Of a stretch of DNA of 64,000 bases, positions 1 through 7,667 are shown piece after piece. The notes under the pieces were generated by a model that saw only the letters and a program-made list of their open reading frames with translations, was not told the origin of the DNA and made no database searches. Source of the DNA: Amycolatopsis xylanica (GTDB lineage: Bacteria > Actinomycetota > Actinomycetes > Mycobacteriales > Pseudonocardiaceae); contig NZ_FNON01000001.1 in assembly GCF_900107045.1 (NCBI RefSeq), positions 186,001-250,000 of the forward strand. Reading direction: 5' to 3'. Position 1 is the stretch's first letter. Each line of letters begins with the position of its first letter. The position numbers and the translations under genes are program-made.

Positions 1-780
1 CCGGTGCTGCCCGCTTGGATCGAGTCCTTCGTCAAGGCCGGGTACGCGCATTACTGCACCCTGCTGCCCACCGCGTTCACCGACGAGGACGCGACCGTGG
101 ACCAGGTCGCGGCCATGCTGGGCTTCCTCTTCAGCATGGAGACGCTGGCGCTCTCGCTCGGCTGCGACCGCGCCCAGCTGGAGCTGGCCATCGCCGGGTC
201 GCATCCGGCCGAGCCGTCGAAGGTGGCGCTGCTGTGGGCGGCACAGGTCCAGCTCGGCGTGCTTTCCCGCGCGGAACTGCGCGCGCGGTGCGCCGAACTG
301 CTGGCGAACCCGTTGGTACTGCCCGCTTATCCGCGGTACCTGAGCGGGTTCGTGCACGCACTGGAACCGGCGCCCGGCTTGGCCGACTTCGTCGTCGAAG
401 CGGTGTCGAACGCCTTCGCCGAGCTCCCGGACCCGGTGCTGCTGCCGTGGCTGCCCACGCTGATCACCACGCTCCGCGAGCGCGGCGCCGAACTCGTGCC
501 GCTGCTCATCCGCGAGGCCGGACGGTTGTTCCCCGGCCGCCTCGCGGCGCTGGACGAGTGGGTGCCGCCGTGGCACGCCGAACCGGCGGCGGCCCCGGAG
601 CCTCGGCGTGCCGGGACGAGCGGCGTCGCGTTGGTGGCCGCGCATCCGGCGACCACCAACGCGCTGGCGAACCTGCTGGGCTGCGAGGGCGGCTGGGAAA
701 CGGTCAAGCCCGGTGCCGCGCTGCTCGGCCGTTTCCCGGACACCGCGTCCGCGTTGGAGGTGATACTGACAGGGGCGTGA
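1..780 (+). CDS. C-terminal part of an unidentified protein (possibly DUF5682-like)
   Basis: The reading frame is open from the first base, so only the C-terminal 259 or so residues are present and the start lies outside the window. The visible part is Ala/Leu-rich and predicted largely helical, without signal peptide, membrane segments or an obvious catalytic motif. The arrangement of a helical repeat region followed by a segment like LPDPVLLPWLPTLITTLRE reminds me of the C-terminal half of DUF5682 proteins, which accompany MoxR-AAA/VWA modules, but I cannot confirm this without an alignment. The upstream neighbours that would decide it are not visible. A convergent gene ends 12 bp downstream. 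Confidence 0.6.
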   Translation, partial: PVLPAWIESFVKAGYAHYCTLLPTAFTDEDATVDQVAAMLGFLFSMETLALSLGCDRAQLELAIAGSHPAEPSKVALLWAAQVQLGVLSRAELRARCAELLANPLVLPAYPRYLSGFVHALEPAPGLADFVVEAVSNAFAELPDPVLLPWLPTLITTLRERGAELVPLLIREAGRLFPGRLAALDEWVPPWHAEPAAAPEPRRAGTSGVALVAAHPATTNALANLLGCEGGWETVKPGAALLGRFPDTASALEVILTGA

Positions 781-792
781 GCGCCGGTGTGG

Positions 793-1368
793 TCAGCGGA
801 TCACGTCGTAGACCAGCTTCTGGACGCCGTTCGAGTACGACTCGCTCTCGAGGAGCTTGAGGTTCTGCTTGGCCTTGTCGGTCTCGCTGAACAGCCGCTT
901 GCCCGCGCCGAGCAGCACCGGGAACACCAGCAGGTGGTACCGGTCGATCAGGCCGGCGTCGGACAGGTTGCGGTTCAGGGTGGCGCTGCCGTGCAGGCTG
1001 ATCGGCCCGCCCTCGGTCTCCTTGAGCGCGGCGACGTCCTCCAGCGAGCGCAGGATGGTGGTCTCACCCCAGTTGGTCACCAGGTCCTCGTCCTTGAGCG
1101 TGGTCGACACGACGTACTTCGGCATCGCGTTGTATCCGGGGAACTCCTCGGTCATGGTCGGCCACACCGGCGAGAACACCTGGTAGCTGACCCGGCCCAT
1201 CAGCATGGCCGCCGCCTCGCCCTGCTCACGGCCCTTGAGCTCGTAGGCGGCCGGGTCGAACTCGATGTCCTGGAAGGTCCAGCCGGCGTTGCGGTAGCCC
1301 GGCTCCCCGCCAGGCGCCTCGACGACGCCGTCGAGCGAGACGAACGTGGTGGAAATCAGGGTGCGCAT
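793..1368 (-). CDS. Dihydrofolate reductase family protein (RibD C-terminal domain)
   Basis: A 191-residue cytoplasmic protein covering essentially one RibD_C/DHFR-like domain. It opens with the typical strand MRTLISTTFVSLDGVVEAP. It then has MLMGRVSYQVF, a KYVVSTTL strand, the glycine-containing ISLHGSATLNRNL segment and the VFPVLLGAGKRLF motif near the C-terminus, all characteristic of this NAD(P)H-binding fold. Such single-domain proteins are common in actinobacteria. They are generally annotated as reductases of unknown substrate, and neither folate nor riboflavin synthesis genes are nearby. It is transcribed alone, convergent with the preceding partial gene and divergent from the nucleotidyltransferase-like gene. 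Confidence 0.9.
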   Translation of the reverse strand: MRTLISTTFVSLDGVVEAPGGEPGYRNAGWTFQDIEFDPAAYELKGREQGEAAAMLMGRVSYQVFSPVWPTMTEEFPGYNAMPKYVVSTTLKDEDLVTNWGETTILRSLEDVAALKETEGGPISLHGSATLNRNLSDAGLIDRYHLLVFPVLLGAGKRLFSETDKAKQNLKLLESESYSNGVQKLVYDVIR

Positions 1369-1494
1369 CTGGTGCTCCTCGGTTGCTCTGACCTGCTGTC
1401 ACTCACCCGTCGAACGGCCGCCGCCGAAATCGACACCGCGCCGGGAAAGTTTCGCCACGAGCCTACTGAGCGCGTCGCCGCCCATAATGTGATC

Positions 1495-2085
1495 ATGGCG
1501 TTTCCCGACGACCTGCTCGAACGGCAGGAAGCACTGCAGGCCGAAGCCGACGAGGTCACCGCCGCGCTCGGGCTGGACAAAGCACTCGCCGCGCTGGGGG
1601 ATCCCATCCGGGTGGGCAGCTCGGCCTTGCGGCTGATGGTCCGCCGCGACATCGACCTCACGGTGGTCTGCCCCGAGCTCGACGAACCCACCCACGAGGC
1701 GGTCTGGCGGATCGGCGCGGACCTGATCGCCCAGTCGAGGGTGCGGCAGGTGACCATGCGGGACGACACCGGCCACTGGAACGTCGACCCGGCGTACCCG
1801 GACGGGCTCTATCTCAAGGTCGAGTACCGCACGCTGGCCGCGAAAACCTGGAACCTGGACATCTGGTTCGTCGACGATCCGGGCCGTCAGCCCGATTTGG
1901 CACACCTCAAGACTTTCCCCGAGCGCTTGACCGACGACATCAGGCTGGCGATCCTGCGGATCAAGCACGCGTGGGCGGAGAATCCGGGCTACGGCTCGAT
2001 CGTCAGCAGCTATGACGTCTACCGGTCGGTGCTGGACGACGGCGTCCGCACGCCCGAGCAGTTCGAGGACTGGCGCAGGCGTTAA
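1495..2085 (+). CDS. Nucleotidyltransferase-fold protein
   Basis: A 196-residue soluble protein. Residues 38-58 contain a glycine-serine turn (RVGSSALRL) followed by RRDIDLTVVC. This is the G-S and D-x-D pattern expected of the metal-binding core of the polymerase-beta-like nucleotidyltransferase fold. I cannot name a substrate; antibiotic nucleotidyltransferases and MNT toxins share this core. The ATG was chosen because coding character starts there; the frame is open further upstream, but that part is antisense to the reductase gene. Its TAA stop interlocks with the stop of the convergent oxygenase gene: the four bases TTAA at 2082-2085 serve both. Confidence 0.75.
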   Translation: MAFPDDLLERQEALQAEADEVTAALGLDKALAALGDPIRVGSSALRLMVRRDIDLTVVCPELDEPTHEAVWRIGADLIAQSRVRQVTMRDDTGHWNVDPAYPDGLYLKVEYRTLAAKTWNLDIWFVDDPGRQPDLAHLKTFPERLTDDIRLAILRIKHAWAENPGYGSIVSSYDVYRSVLDDGVRTPEQFEDWRRR

Positions 2086-3089
2086 CCCCGGTCGGCGGCG
2101 GTGTTCATGGCGGTGGCGGGCTCGAGGATCCGGCCGCCGGTGACCTTCGCGTGGAGGTGTTCGCCGCCCAGCACGGGCGGGTACTTCGGCGGGTTCTCCG
2201 GAGACTGACAGGTCGGCAGGCACTCGAAACGCGCGTCGTAGTCGCCGTCGAAGAAGAACGCGACACTCTGGCGTCGTGAAGGACCGGGGCCCGACGGGGG
2301 CACGACCCGGTGCAGGGTCGAGCGCCAGCGATCGTTGGTCCACTGTGCCGTCAGGTCGCCGAGATTGATCACCAGCGCGCCCTCGGCGGGGACGACGTCG
2401 TGCCACGCGCCGTCCGGGCCGAAGATCTGGAGGCCCGGGACCGGGTCGGCGCAGAGCACGGTGACGATGCCGTAGTCGGTGTGCGCGCCGAGCCGCATCT
2501 GGCCAGGCAACGGCTCCGGCACACCGGCGCGGCGCTCGTAGTGGTTGACGCGCAAGGTGCGTGACGGGTGGCGGGTGTACGCGTCGAGGTAACCGCGGGG
2601 GAGTGCGAGTGCCTGCTCGAAGACCTCCAGCAGGACTCGCGCGACGCGGTGCGCTTCGCTCGCGTACGCCGTGAGCGCGGGGCGCAGGTCCGCCGGGATG
2701 GCGGGCCAGATGTTGGGCGCGAAGAAGCCGTACGGCTCGGCCGCGACCGCGGGGTCGGACACGTCGATGTCCTCCGCGCCGATGACGAACGACTCCGCCA
2801 GGTCGGGCGGGGTCGTCTTGCCGAGGCTGTAAGCGAGGCCTTCGGTTCCCTGGGCCGCGTAGCCGCGGTCCGACGCGCGGTCGGCGGGTGCCGAGCGCAG
2901 CTTCTCCTCGATCGGGAGCGCGAAGAAGGCCGAGGTGGCCTCGCGCATGGTGTCGATGGTCGGCTGCGGGATGCCGTGGCCGGTGAGCTGCAGGAAGCCG
3001 ACGCGGGTCAAGGCGTCGTCGACGGCCGTCACCAGGTCGGCCTGGTCGCCGGTCCAGGCGCTGATGTCGATCGTCGGTACGAGGGTCAT
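2082..3089 (-). CDS. 2-oxoglutarate/Fe(II) oxygenase of the isopenicillin N synthase-like family
   Basis: A 335-residue enzyme with the two-part architecture of plant- and IPNS-type oxygenases: a DIOX_N region (VPTIDISAWTGDQADL onward, with VGFLQLTGHGIP) and a C-terminal jelly roll. The iron triad is visible as HTDYG (H-x-D) and the distal His in STLHRVVPP. The RxS motif that holds the 2-oxoglutarate carboxylate is RQSVAFF. The start was set at the ATG immediately before TLVPTIDIS, because the upstream extension is basic and unlike the family. The substrate is unknown; such enzymes hydroxylate or desaturate small molecules, and there is no biosynthetic cluster around it. Confidence 0.9.
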   Translation of the reverse strand: MTLVPTIDISAWTGDQADLVTAVDDALTRVGFLQLTGHGIPQPTIDTMREATSAFFALPIEEKLRSAPADRASDRGYAAQGTEGLAYSLGKTTPPDLAESFVIGAEDIDVSDPAVAAEPYGFFAPNIWPAIPADLRPALTAYASEAHRVARVLLEVFEQALALPRGYLDAYTRHPSRTLRVNHYERRAGVPEPLPGQMRLGAHTDYGIVTVLCADPVPGLQIFGPDGAWHDVVPAEGALVINLGDLTAQWTNDRWRSTLHRVVPPSGPGPSRRQSVAFFFDGDYDARFECLPTCQSPENPPKYPPVLGGEHLHAKVTGGRILEPATAMNTAADRG

Positions 3090-3135
3090 GACGCGAAGGT
3101 AGCCACCGCGCACCCGCCCATGTCCGCCCAACGGC

Positions 3136-3171
3136 CGTCCGATCGGGCGGCACGTGCCGCCCGATCGGACG
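3136..3171 (-). terminator. Perfect 36-bp palindrome, terminator of the luciferase-like oxidoreductase gene
   Basis: An uninterrupted perfect palindrome with 18-nt arms, core CGGGCGGCACGTGCCGCCCG, lies 6 bp beyond the stop codon of the flavin-dependent oxidoreductase gene and 46 bp upstream of the next start on the same strand. It has no unpaired loop and no T-run, so intrinsic termination is inferred from position and strength only. Confidence 0.65.
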
Positions 3172-3177
3172 CCGGCG

Positions 3178-4236
3178 TCAGAGGAGTTCCTTGACGCGGG
3201 GGATGACCTGCTCGCCGTAGAGGCGGATCGACTCCAGGCGCTGCTCGTGCGGGAGCGCGCCGGCGCCGTACTTGAGCTGGAAGCGGGACAGGCCGAGGGT
3301 GCGCACCGCCCAGGCGATCTTCTGGGCGACCGTCTCGGGCGAGCCGACGAACAGCGCGCCGCGGGGACCCGCCATGGCGTCGTAGTCGGCGCGGGACATC
3401 GGGCCCCAGCCGCGCTCGGCGCCGATCTTCGCGAAGGCGGCCTGGTGGTGGGGGAAGTGCTGCTCCATCGCGAGCTCGTCGGTCGCGGCGATGTGACCGG
3501 GGCTGTGCATGCCGAGCGGCAGCTCGCCGTGACCGGCCTCCTGCAGGGCGCGGCGGTACAGGTCGGCCAGCGGGGTGAAGCGCTCGGGTGAGCCGCCGAT
3601 CACGGCCATCACCAGCGGCAGGCCGTACGCGGCCGCCCTGACCACCGACTGCGGGGTGCCGCCGACGCCGACCCACGCGGGCAGGCCGCCGGACTCGGTC
3701 ACCGGGTAGGCCTGCGCGCCGTCGAGCGCGGGGCGCACGGTGCCGTTCCAGGTGACCGGCTTCTCCTCCTGCAGCTTGGTGAACAGGTCCAGCTTCTCGG
3801 CGAACAGCACCTCGTAGTCCGACAGCGAGTAGCCGAACAGCGGGAACGACTCGGTGAACGAGCCTCGCCCGAGCGTGACCTCGGCGCGCCCGTTGGAGAG
3901 AGCGTCCAGCGTGGCGAACCGCTCGTACACCCGGACCGGGTCGTCCGAGCTGAGCACCGTGACGCCCGTGCCCAGCCGGATCCGCTCGGTCTGCCCGGCG
4001 ATCGAGGCCAGCACGACGTCCGGCGACGACACCGCCATCTCCGTGCGGTGGTGCTCGCCGACGCCGAAGTAGTCGACGCCGACCCGGTCGGCGAGCACGC
4101 CTTCCGCGACGACCTGCCGGATCGCCTCGGCCTGGCTCACCGGCTGGCCGTCCGCGCCGTTCTCCACGTCACCGAAGGTGTCCAGGCCGAAGGTCGGCTC
4201 TTGCCGCGTGCCCAGGATCTCGTAAGCCATATCCAC
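3178..4236 (-). CDS. LLM-class flavin-dependent oxidoreductase
   Basis: A 352-residue luciferase-like TIM-barrel protein, close to full length for the class. Recognisable elements are GVDYFGVGEHHRTEMAVSSP, RIRLGTGVTVLSSDDPVRV and the repeated active-site region GRAEVTLGRGSFTESFPLFG. A C-terminal KYGAGALPHEQ segment follows. Members use FMN or F420 and oxidise varied substrates; the actinobacterial ones are mostly of unknown function. MDMAYEILG offers two closely spaced ATG starts. It is monocistronic, with a strong palindromic terminator directly downstream, and divergent from the sigma-CAP fusion gene. Confidence 0.9.
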   Translation of the reverse strand: MDMAYEILGTRQEPTFGLDTFGDVENGADGQPVSQAEAIRQVVAEGVLADRVGVDYFGVGEHHRTEMAVSSPDVVLASIAGQTERIRLGTGVTVLSSDDPVRVYERFATLDALSNGRAEVTLGRGSFTESFPLFGYSLSDYEVLFAEKLDLFTKLQEEKPVTWNGTVRPALDGAQAYPVTESGGLPAWVGVGGTPQSVVRAAAYGLPLVMAVIGGSPERFTPLADLYRRALQEAGHGELPLGMHSPGHIAATDELAMEQHFPHHQAAFAKIGAERGWGPMSRADYDAMAGPRGALFVGSPETVAQKIAWAVRTLGLSRFQLKYGAGALPHEQRLESIRLYGEQVIPRVKELL

Positions 4237-4398
4237 TCCCCTAAAGTAGTTGAACGCTCAAACACATGCGCGGGCGGGGCTATTCCCGGGCCTCGGAGTG
4301 TGATCTGGGCCACTGGTGGCGAGGTTTCTGTGACCGGTACCGTCGCCGCCCAGTCTCCTGTGCGTACGGCAAACAGTCGCAGAAGTAAGGGTTCTGAC

Positions 4399-5970
4399 GT
4401 GAACGGTCGAGAGCGGCACGCGCAAGTGGACATGACCCAGGTGACGGCCGCGCGGGCGGGCGACCGCGAGGCGATGGACGCGCTGGTCGCCGACCACCTA
4501 CAGCTCGTGTACAGCATCACCGGGCACGCGCTGTCCTCGGCGGCGGACGTCGACGACGTCGTCCAGGAGACCATGCTCCGGGTGGTCCGCGACCTCGACC
4601 GGTTGCGCGACCCCGACCGGTTCCGCTCGTGGCTGGTCGCGGTCACCCTCAACCAGATCCGCGACCACTACCGCCGCAACCACGCCGCGCCCGCGCCGCT
4701 GGACGAGTACGAGGAGCGCCCGGACCCCGAGGCCGAGTTCGTCGAGGTCGCGCTGTCCCGGCTGCAGGTCGCCGAGCAGCGGCGCGAGGTCGACGAGGCG
4801 GCACGCTGGCTCGCGCCGGCCGACCGCGAGCTGCTCGCGCTGTGGACGCTGGAGCGGGCGGGCCACCTCACCCGCACCGAGGTCGCCGAGGCGCTGCAAC
4901 TGGAAGCCCACGTCGTCACGGTCCGCATCAGCAGGCTCAAGACGCGTCTGGAGGCCGTCCGCCCACTGGTGCGCGCGCTGGCCGCCGAACCGCGCTGCCC
5001 GGGCATCACACAGGCCGCCGAGGGCTGGTCCGGCGAGCCGGGACCGTTGTGGCGCAAGCGTTTCCTGCGTCACCTCGAAGACTGCTCGCGCTGCAGGCGC
5101 GGCGCCTTCGACGCGCTGCCGATCGAGCGGATCCTGATCGGCGCGGCACTCCTTTCGGTCCCGGCAGGCTTCCTGCCCCGGGTGCTGTCGAGCCTGCACG
5201 AGCCCGCCCAGCTCGCCGCCGGTGCGCCGCTGGCTTCGGTGTCCCCGTTCCGGCGGGTGGCCAACTTCGCCAGCGCGAAACCGGCGCTCGTGGCGACCGG
5301 CGCCGCCGTCGCCTGCGCGATCGGAGTGGCCGGCGTCCTGACGCTCACGCCGTCCTCCCCGCCTCCGGTCGCGCAGGCGGCCGATGCTTTCGTGGCCCCT
5401 TCGGTCTCGGTGACCTCGGAGCCGTCGCCTGAGCCGACCGTCACGCCGTCGCCGACCGAGACCGAGTCGAGCGAGTCGAGCGAACCGGCGCCGTCGACCA
5501 CGACCCCGCCGTCCACGACGAAGACCACGCCGCCGAAGCCGCGCGGTTCGACCGCGGCCGAGAAGGTGCTCGCGCTGATCAACGACACCCGCGCCGACGC
5601 CGGGTTGCCCGCGCTGCGGGTGGACCCGGCGCTGGTGACCGCCGCGGGCAAGCACAACCAGGAGATGGCCGGCGGCTGCGGGCTGTCCCACCAGTGCCCC
5701 GGCGAACCCGGCCTCGGCGAGCGGGCGACGGCGGCGGGCGCCAAGTGGAGCACGTGCGGGGAGAACGTCGGCACCGGCGGCCCGGTCGCCGACTCGGCCG
5801 ACGCGATCACCCGGATGGCGCTCGGCCTGACGCAGAGCATGATCGACGAGAAGCCGCCGAACGACGGCCACCGCAAGAACATCCTCAGCTCGTCGTTCAC
5901 CAGGATCGGCATCGTCGTCACCCGCGACGCGCGCGGCACCGTCTGGCTCACCCACGATTTCGCGGGCTAG
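4399..5970 (+). CDS. ECF sigma factor fused to a transmembrane segment and an extracellular CAP domain
   Basis: A 523-residue modular protein. Residues 15-95 are sigma region 2 (DVDDVVQETMLRVVRDLDRL), and about 120-190 are sigma region 4 with its helix-turn-helix (RTEVAEALQLEAHVVTVRISRL). Around 200-232 is a Cys/His cluster (C200, HLEDCSRC) resembling a zinc-binding anti-sigma domain. One hydrophobic helix spans about 295-316. Residues 320-385 form a Pro/Ser/Thr linker. Residues 385-523 form a CAP/SCP domain (LALINDTRADAGLP, HNQEM, CGENVG, DGHRKNILSSSFTRIGI). The expected topology is sigma domains in the cytoplasm and CAP outside. ECF groups with long membrane-spanning C-terminal extensions are known in actinobacteria. 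The GTG start was chosen because an AAGTAAGG ribosome site precedes it. It is monocistronic, with no separate anti-sigma gene. Confidence 0.92.
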   Translation: MNGRERHAQVDMTQVTAARAGDREAMDALVADHLQLVYSITGHALSSAADVDDVVQETMLRVVRDLDRLRDPDRFRSWLVAVTLNQIRDHYRRNHAAPAPLDEYEERPDPEAEFVEVALSRLQVAEQRREVDEAARWLAPADRELLALWTLERAGHLTRTEVAEALQLEAHVVTVRISRLKTRLEAVRPLVRALAAEPRCPGITQAAEGWSGEPGPLWRKRFLRHLEDCSRCRRGAFDALPIERILIGAALLSVPAGFLPRVLSSLHEPAQLAAGAPLASVSPFRRVANFASAKPALVATGAAVACAIGVAGVLTLTPSSPPPVAQAADAFVAPSVSVTSEPSPEPTVTPSPTETESSESSEPAPSTTTPPSTTKTTPPKPRGSTAAEKVLALINDTRADAGLPALRVDPALVTAAGKHNQEMAGGCGLSHQCPGEPGLGERATAAGAKWSTCGENVGTGGPVADSADAITRMALGLTQSMIDEKPPNDGHRKNILSSSFTRIGIVVTRDARGTVWLTHDFAG

Positions 5971-6001
5971 CGAAGAAAACCGAGCAGCTCGTCGACGACG
6001 C

Positions 6002-6045
6002 TCGTGAGTGTTTGGGCCGGTTCTAACCGGCCTGAACACTCACGA
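6002..6045. terminator. Palindromic intergenic repeat, copy 1 (bidirectional terminator)
   Basis: Twenty-one-nt arms with two mismatches flank a 2-nt loop (CT). The outer arms are CGTGAGTG/CACTCACG and the core is GGTTCTAACC. It sits between the convergent sigma-CAP and lectin genes, so it can terminate both. Four further copies occur in the window. Confidence 0.75.
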
Positions 6046-6049
6046 CCAT

Positions 6050-6475
6050 TCAGCTGCGGTACCAGTTGGACCAGCTTCCGCCCGCGTACCGGCGCTTGGA
6101 CCAGCGGTTCCCGTCGCCGCCGACGACGTTGATCGTGAAGTCGCTGCCGTGCTGGTTGGTGAACCAGACATAGCTGTACGCCTTGCCGCCCAGTGAATGC
6201 CAACCGCTCCAGCCGCCACCCCCGTTCCAGATCGTCCACACCGCGTGGTCGAGGCCCACCACGAAGATCTGGTTGGTGTGCCCGAAGTGGTAGTTGTCCT
6301 CGCAGCGGGGAACGCCGCTGTCATAAGGGCCGCCACAGTAGAACTGTCCTCCGAGGTCGTGCACGACGTAGACCTTCGATTCGTCGGCCGCCGCCGTGGC
6401 GGGCGCGGCGCCGGAAAGCGCGGTACCGGCTATCACGCCCGCGATTCCCAGTGTGCCCACTATCTTCCGCAACAT
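6050..6475 (-). CDS. Small secreted lectin-like protein (tectonin/PLL-type repeats)
   Basis: A 141-residue protein with a clear Sec signal peptide (LRKIVGTLGIAGVIAGTALSG, cleavage after ATAA or nearby), so the mature form is about 110 residues and extracellular. The mature part has the GHTNQIFVVGLDHAVWTIWN and GGWSGWHSLGG signatures seen in the blades of tectonin and fucose-binding PLL beta-propellers. A second similar unit (GDGNRWSKRRYAGGSWSNWY) is at the C-terminus. Full propellers have five to seven blades; this has roughly two, so it would have to oligomerise or work as a small fragment. Two cysteines in CGGPYDSGVPRC could form a disulphide. Confidence 0.75.
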   Translation of the reverse strand: MLRKIVGTLGIAGVIAGTALSGAAPATAAADESKVYVVHDLGGQFYCGGPYDSGVPRCEDNYHFGHTNQIFVVGLDHAVWTIWNGGGGWSGWHSLGGKAYSYVWFTNQHGSDFTINVVGGDGNRWSKRRYAGGSWSNWYRS

Positions 6476-6618
6476 TCTTGGATTCCTTTCGTTGGATGAT
6501 TGTGGAACTCAAAAAGCTAGCGGCTGGCTCTTCTTCGGAAATCTCGCAGCGGTTGAACAAAGCCGTCAACTTCTGCCGTATTGGAGGTGGAACGTAAACC
6601 TCCGAAGCAGTGGTTGAA

Positions 6619-6643
6619 CGTTGTGAACGGGGCGTTCACAACG
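6619..6643. repeat. Inverted repeat CGTTGTGAACG-GGG-CGTTCACAACG
   Basis: A perfect 11-bp dyad with a 3-nt centre. Its inner 17 bases have the same 7-3-7 palindrome architecture as the array near 33.8 kb. A second, looser dyad (TGAGCG ... CGCTCA, 6645-6668) follows at once. It is placed in the upstream region of the lectin gene, so a regulator-binding role is possible. Confidence 0.6.
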
Positions 6644-6788
6644 CTGAGCGACGCATACGCCCCGCTCATTACGTCCAACTTTCCCGAAAAGGTGGGCAAA
6701 GGGGACGTTGCGGGGCAAAAATTGATGATTTGGGTACTTTGTGGACGTTGGTTGGCTTGTGGGCGGCCGCTGGCGGTGGCCTGGCCTT

Positions 6789-6837
6789 CGCGAAACCCGA
6801 GTTTGGGCCAGTGGGTGGCCCAAACTCGGGTTTCGCG
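6789..6837. terminator. Long perfect hairpin in intergenic DNA
   Basis: A 22-bp perfect stem (arm begins CGCGAAACCCGAGTTTGGGC) closes a GTGGG loop. The stem is very stable, but no gene ends close to it: the nearest start is marR, 249 bp downstream. Its role as insulator, terminator of an unseen transcript or mobile-repeat remnant is open. Confidence 0.5.
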
Positions 6838-7085
6838 TGATCACGCGTCGATTGACAACGCGAGCCGAGCCTTAACTACCCGACATTGGGGTATTGCGCG
6901 AAAGGTCAAACGTGGTGCGCCCAGCGCACTTGGCGTGTGCGAGTGGTACCTCTGCTCCGTTAGACGCAGCGGAGTTACCACCCGCGCGGGCACGGTCGCC
7001 TACCCGAGCTTGATCGCGCAACCACACCGCGCGGGAGATAGTTTCGAGTTTGACTACATTGGCGACAGGTGGCTAGGCTGGCGGC

Positions 7086-7619
7086 GTGCAGGACGTGGAC
7101 GCGGCCGAGCTGGATTTCTGGTCGTTCGTGGCGCTGGCCAACCGGCGGCTCGCCGAGGAGTACGGCTTCGAGCACCAGTCGGCCACCGAGGTGCTGCTGA
7201 CTCTCAATCGCGCCTCCGACCTGGTCACCTATGACCTTGAAGCGGCCGTGCACCGGCCGCGCGGGCGGTCGTGGTCGGCTTTCCGGTTGCTGTTCGTGGT
7301 CTGGCTGGCCGGGCCGCTGGAACCGAAGAGCGCCGCCAGGCTGACCGGGATGAGTCGGGCCGCGGTGTCGAACCTGGTCAAGGTGCTGGTCGCGGACGGC
7401 CTGCTCGACCGGACCCCGGACGAGCGCGATGGCCGGTCCGTGCGGCTGTCGCTGACCGAGGCGGGGCACGAGGAGATGGTCTCGGTGTTCCGGGAGCACA
7501 ACGAGCGCGAGTTCGGCTGGACGGACGCGCTCACCGAGACCGAGCAACGCATCCTGGTCATGTTGCTGGGGAAGCTGATCACCAGCCGCGCCGAGTTCGA
7601 CGCGCGGAGCCGGAACTGA
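7086..7619 (+). CDS. MarR-family transcriptional regulator
   Basis: A 177-residue winged-helix protein. The DNA-binding core reads LTGMSRAAVSNLVKVLVADGLLDRTPDERDGRSVRLSLTEAG. It has the MarR order of recognition helix followed by a wing containing the D-x-R-D-x-R motif, flanked by dimerisation helices at both ends (C-terminal LLGKLITSRAEF). It is 48 bp upstream of and co-directional with the fumarylacetoacetase operon, and a 16-bp dyad lies in that gap. It therefore probably represses or senses intermediates for that operon; the ligand is unknown. The start is a GTG. Confidence 0.9.
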   Translation: MQDVDAAELDFWSFVALANRRLAEEYGFEHQSATEVLLTLNRASDLVTYDLEAAVHRPRGRSWSAFRLLFVVWLAGPLEPKSAARLTGMSRAAVSNLVKVLVADGLLDRTPDERDGRSVRLSLTEAGHEEMVSVFREHNEREFGWTDALTETEQRILVMLLGKLITSRAEFDARSRN

Positions 7620-7627
7620 GTGTGGAT

Positions 7628-7643
7628 AGTTAACACGTGAACT
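7628..7643. promoter_or_regulatory. Candidate MarR operator upstream of the fah operon
   Basis: An imperfect dyad, AGTTAACACGTGAACT, lies between the marR stop and the ribosome binding site (GAAGGAG) of the next gene. Its size and symmetry suit a MarR dimer. Assignment to this particular regulator is by position only. Confidence 0.4.
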
Positions 7644-7667
7644 AAATGGGCCGAAGGAGCTGATGGC

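Larger units (their letters stand above)
6476..7085. other. 610-bp intergenic region without a convincing gene
   Basis: The region separates the lectin gene start and the marR start. It is more AT-rich than its surroundings and contains two dyad structures listed separately. I see no reading frame with coding character: the longest open frame is Ser/Arg/Trp-rich and crosses both inverted repeats. It presumably holds the promoters of the divergent flanking genes, but no convincing -35/-10 pair stands out. Confidence 0.6.

Noticed and set aside
787..2085. A 432-residue frame covering the antisense of the DHFR-family gene plus the nucleotidyltransferase-like gene
   Set aside because: The first 236 residues are antisense to a well-supported gene and low-complexity; family-like sequence begins at ATG 1495.
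6581..7234. A 217-codon frame in the intergenic region before marR
   Set aside because: It runs through both inverted repeats, has no ribosome site, overlaps the marR start, and its composition is unlike a protein.
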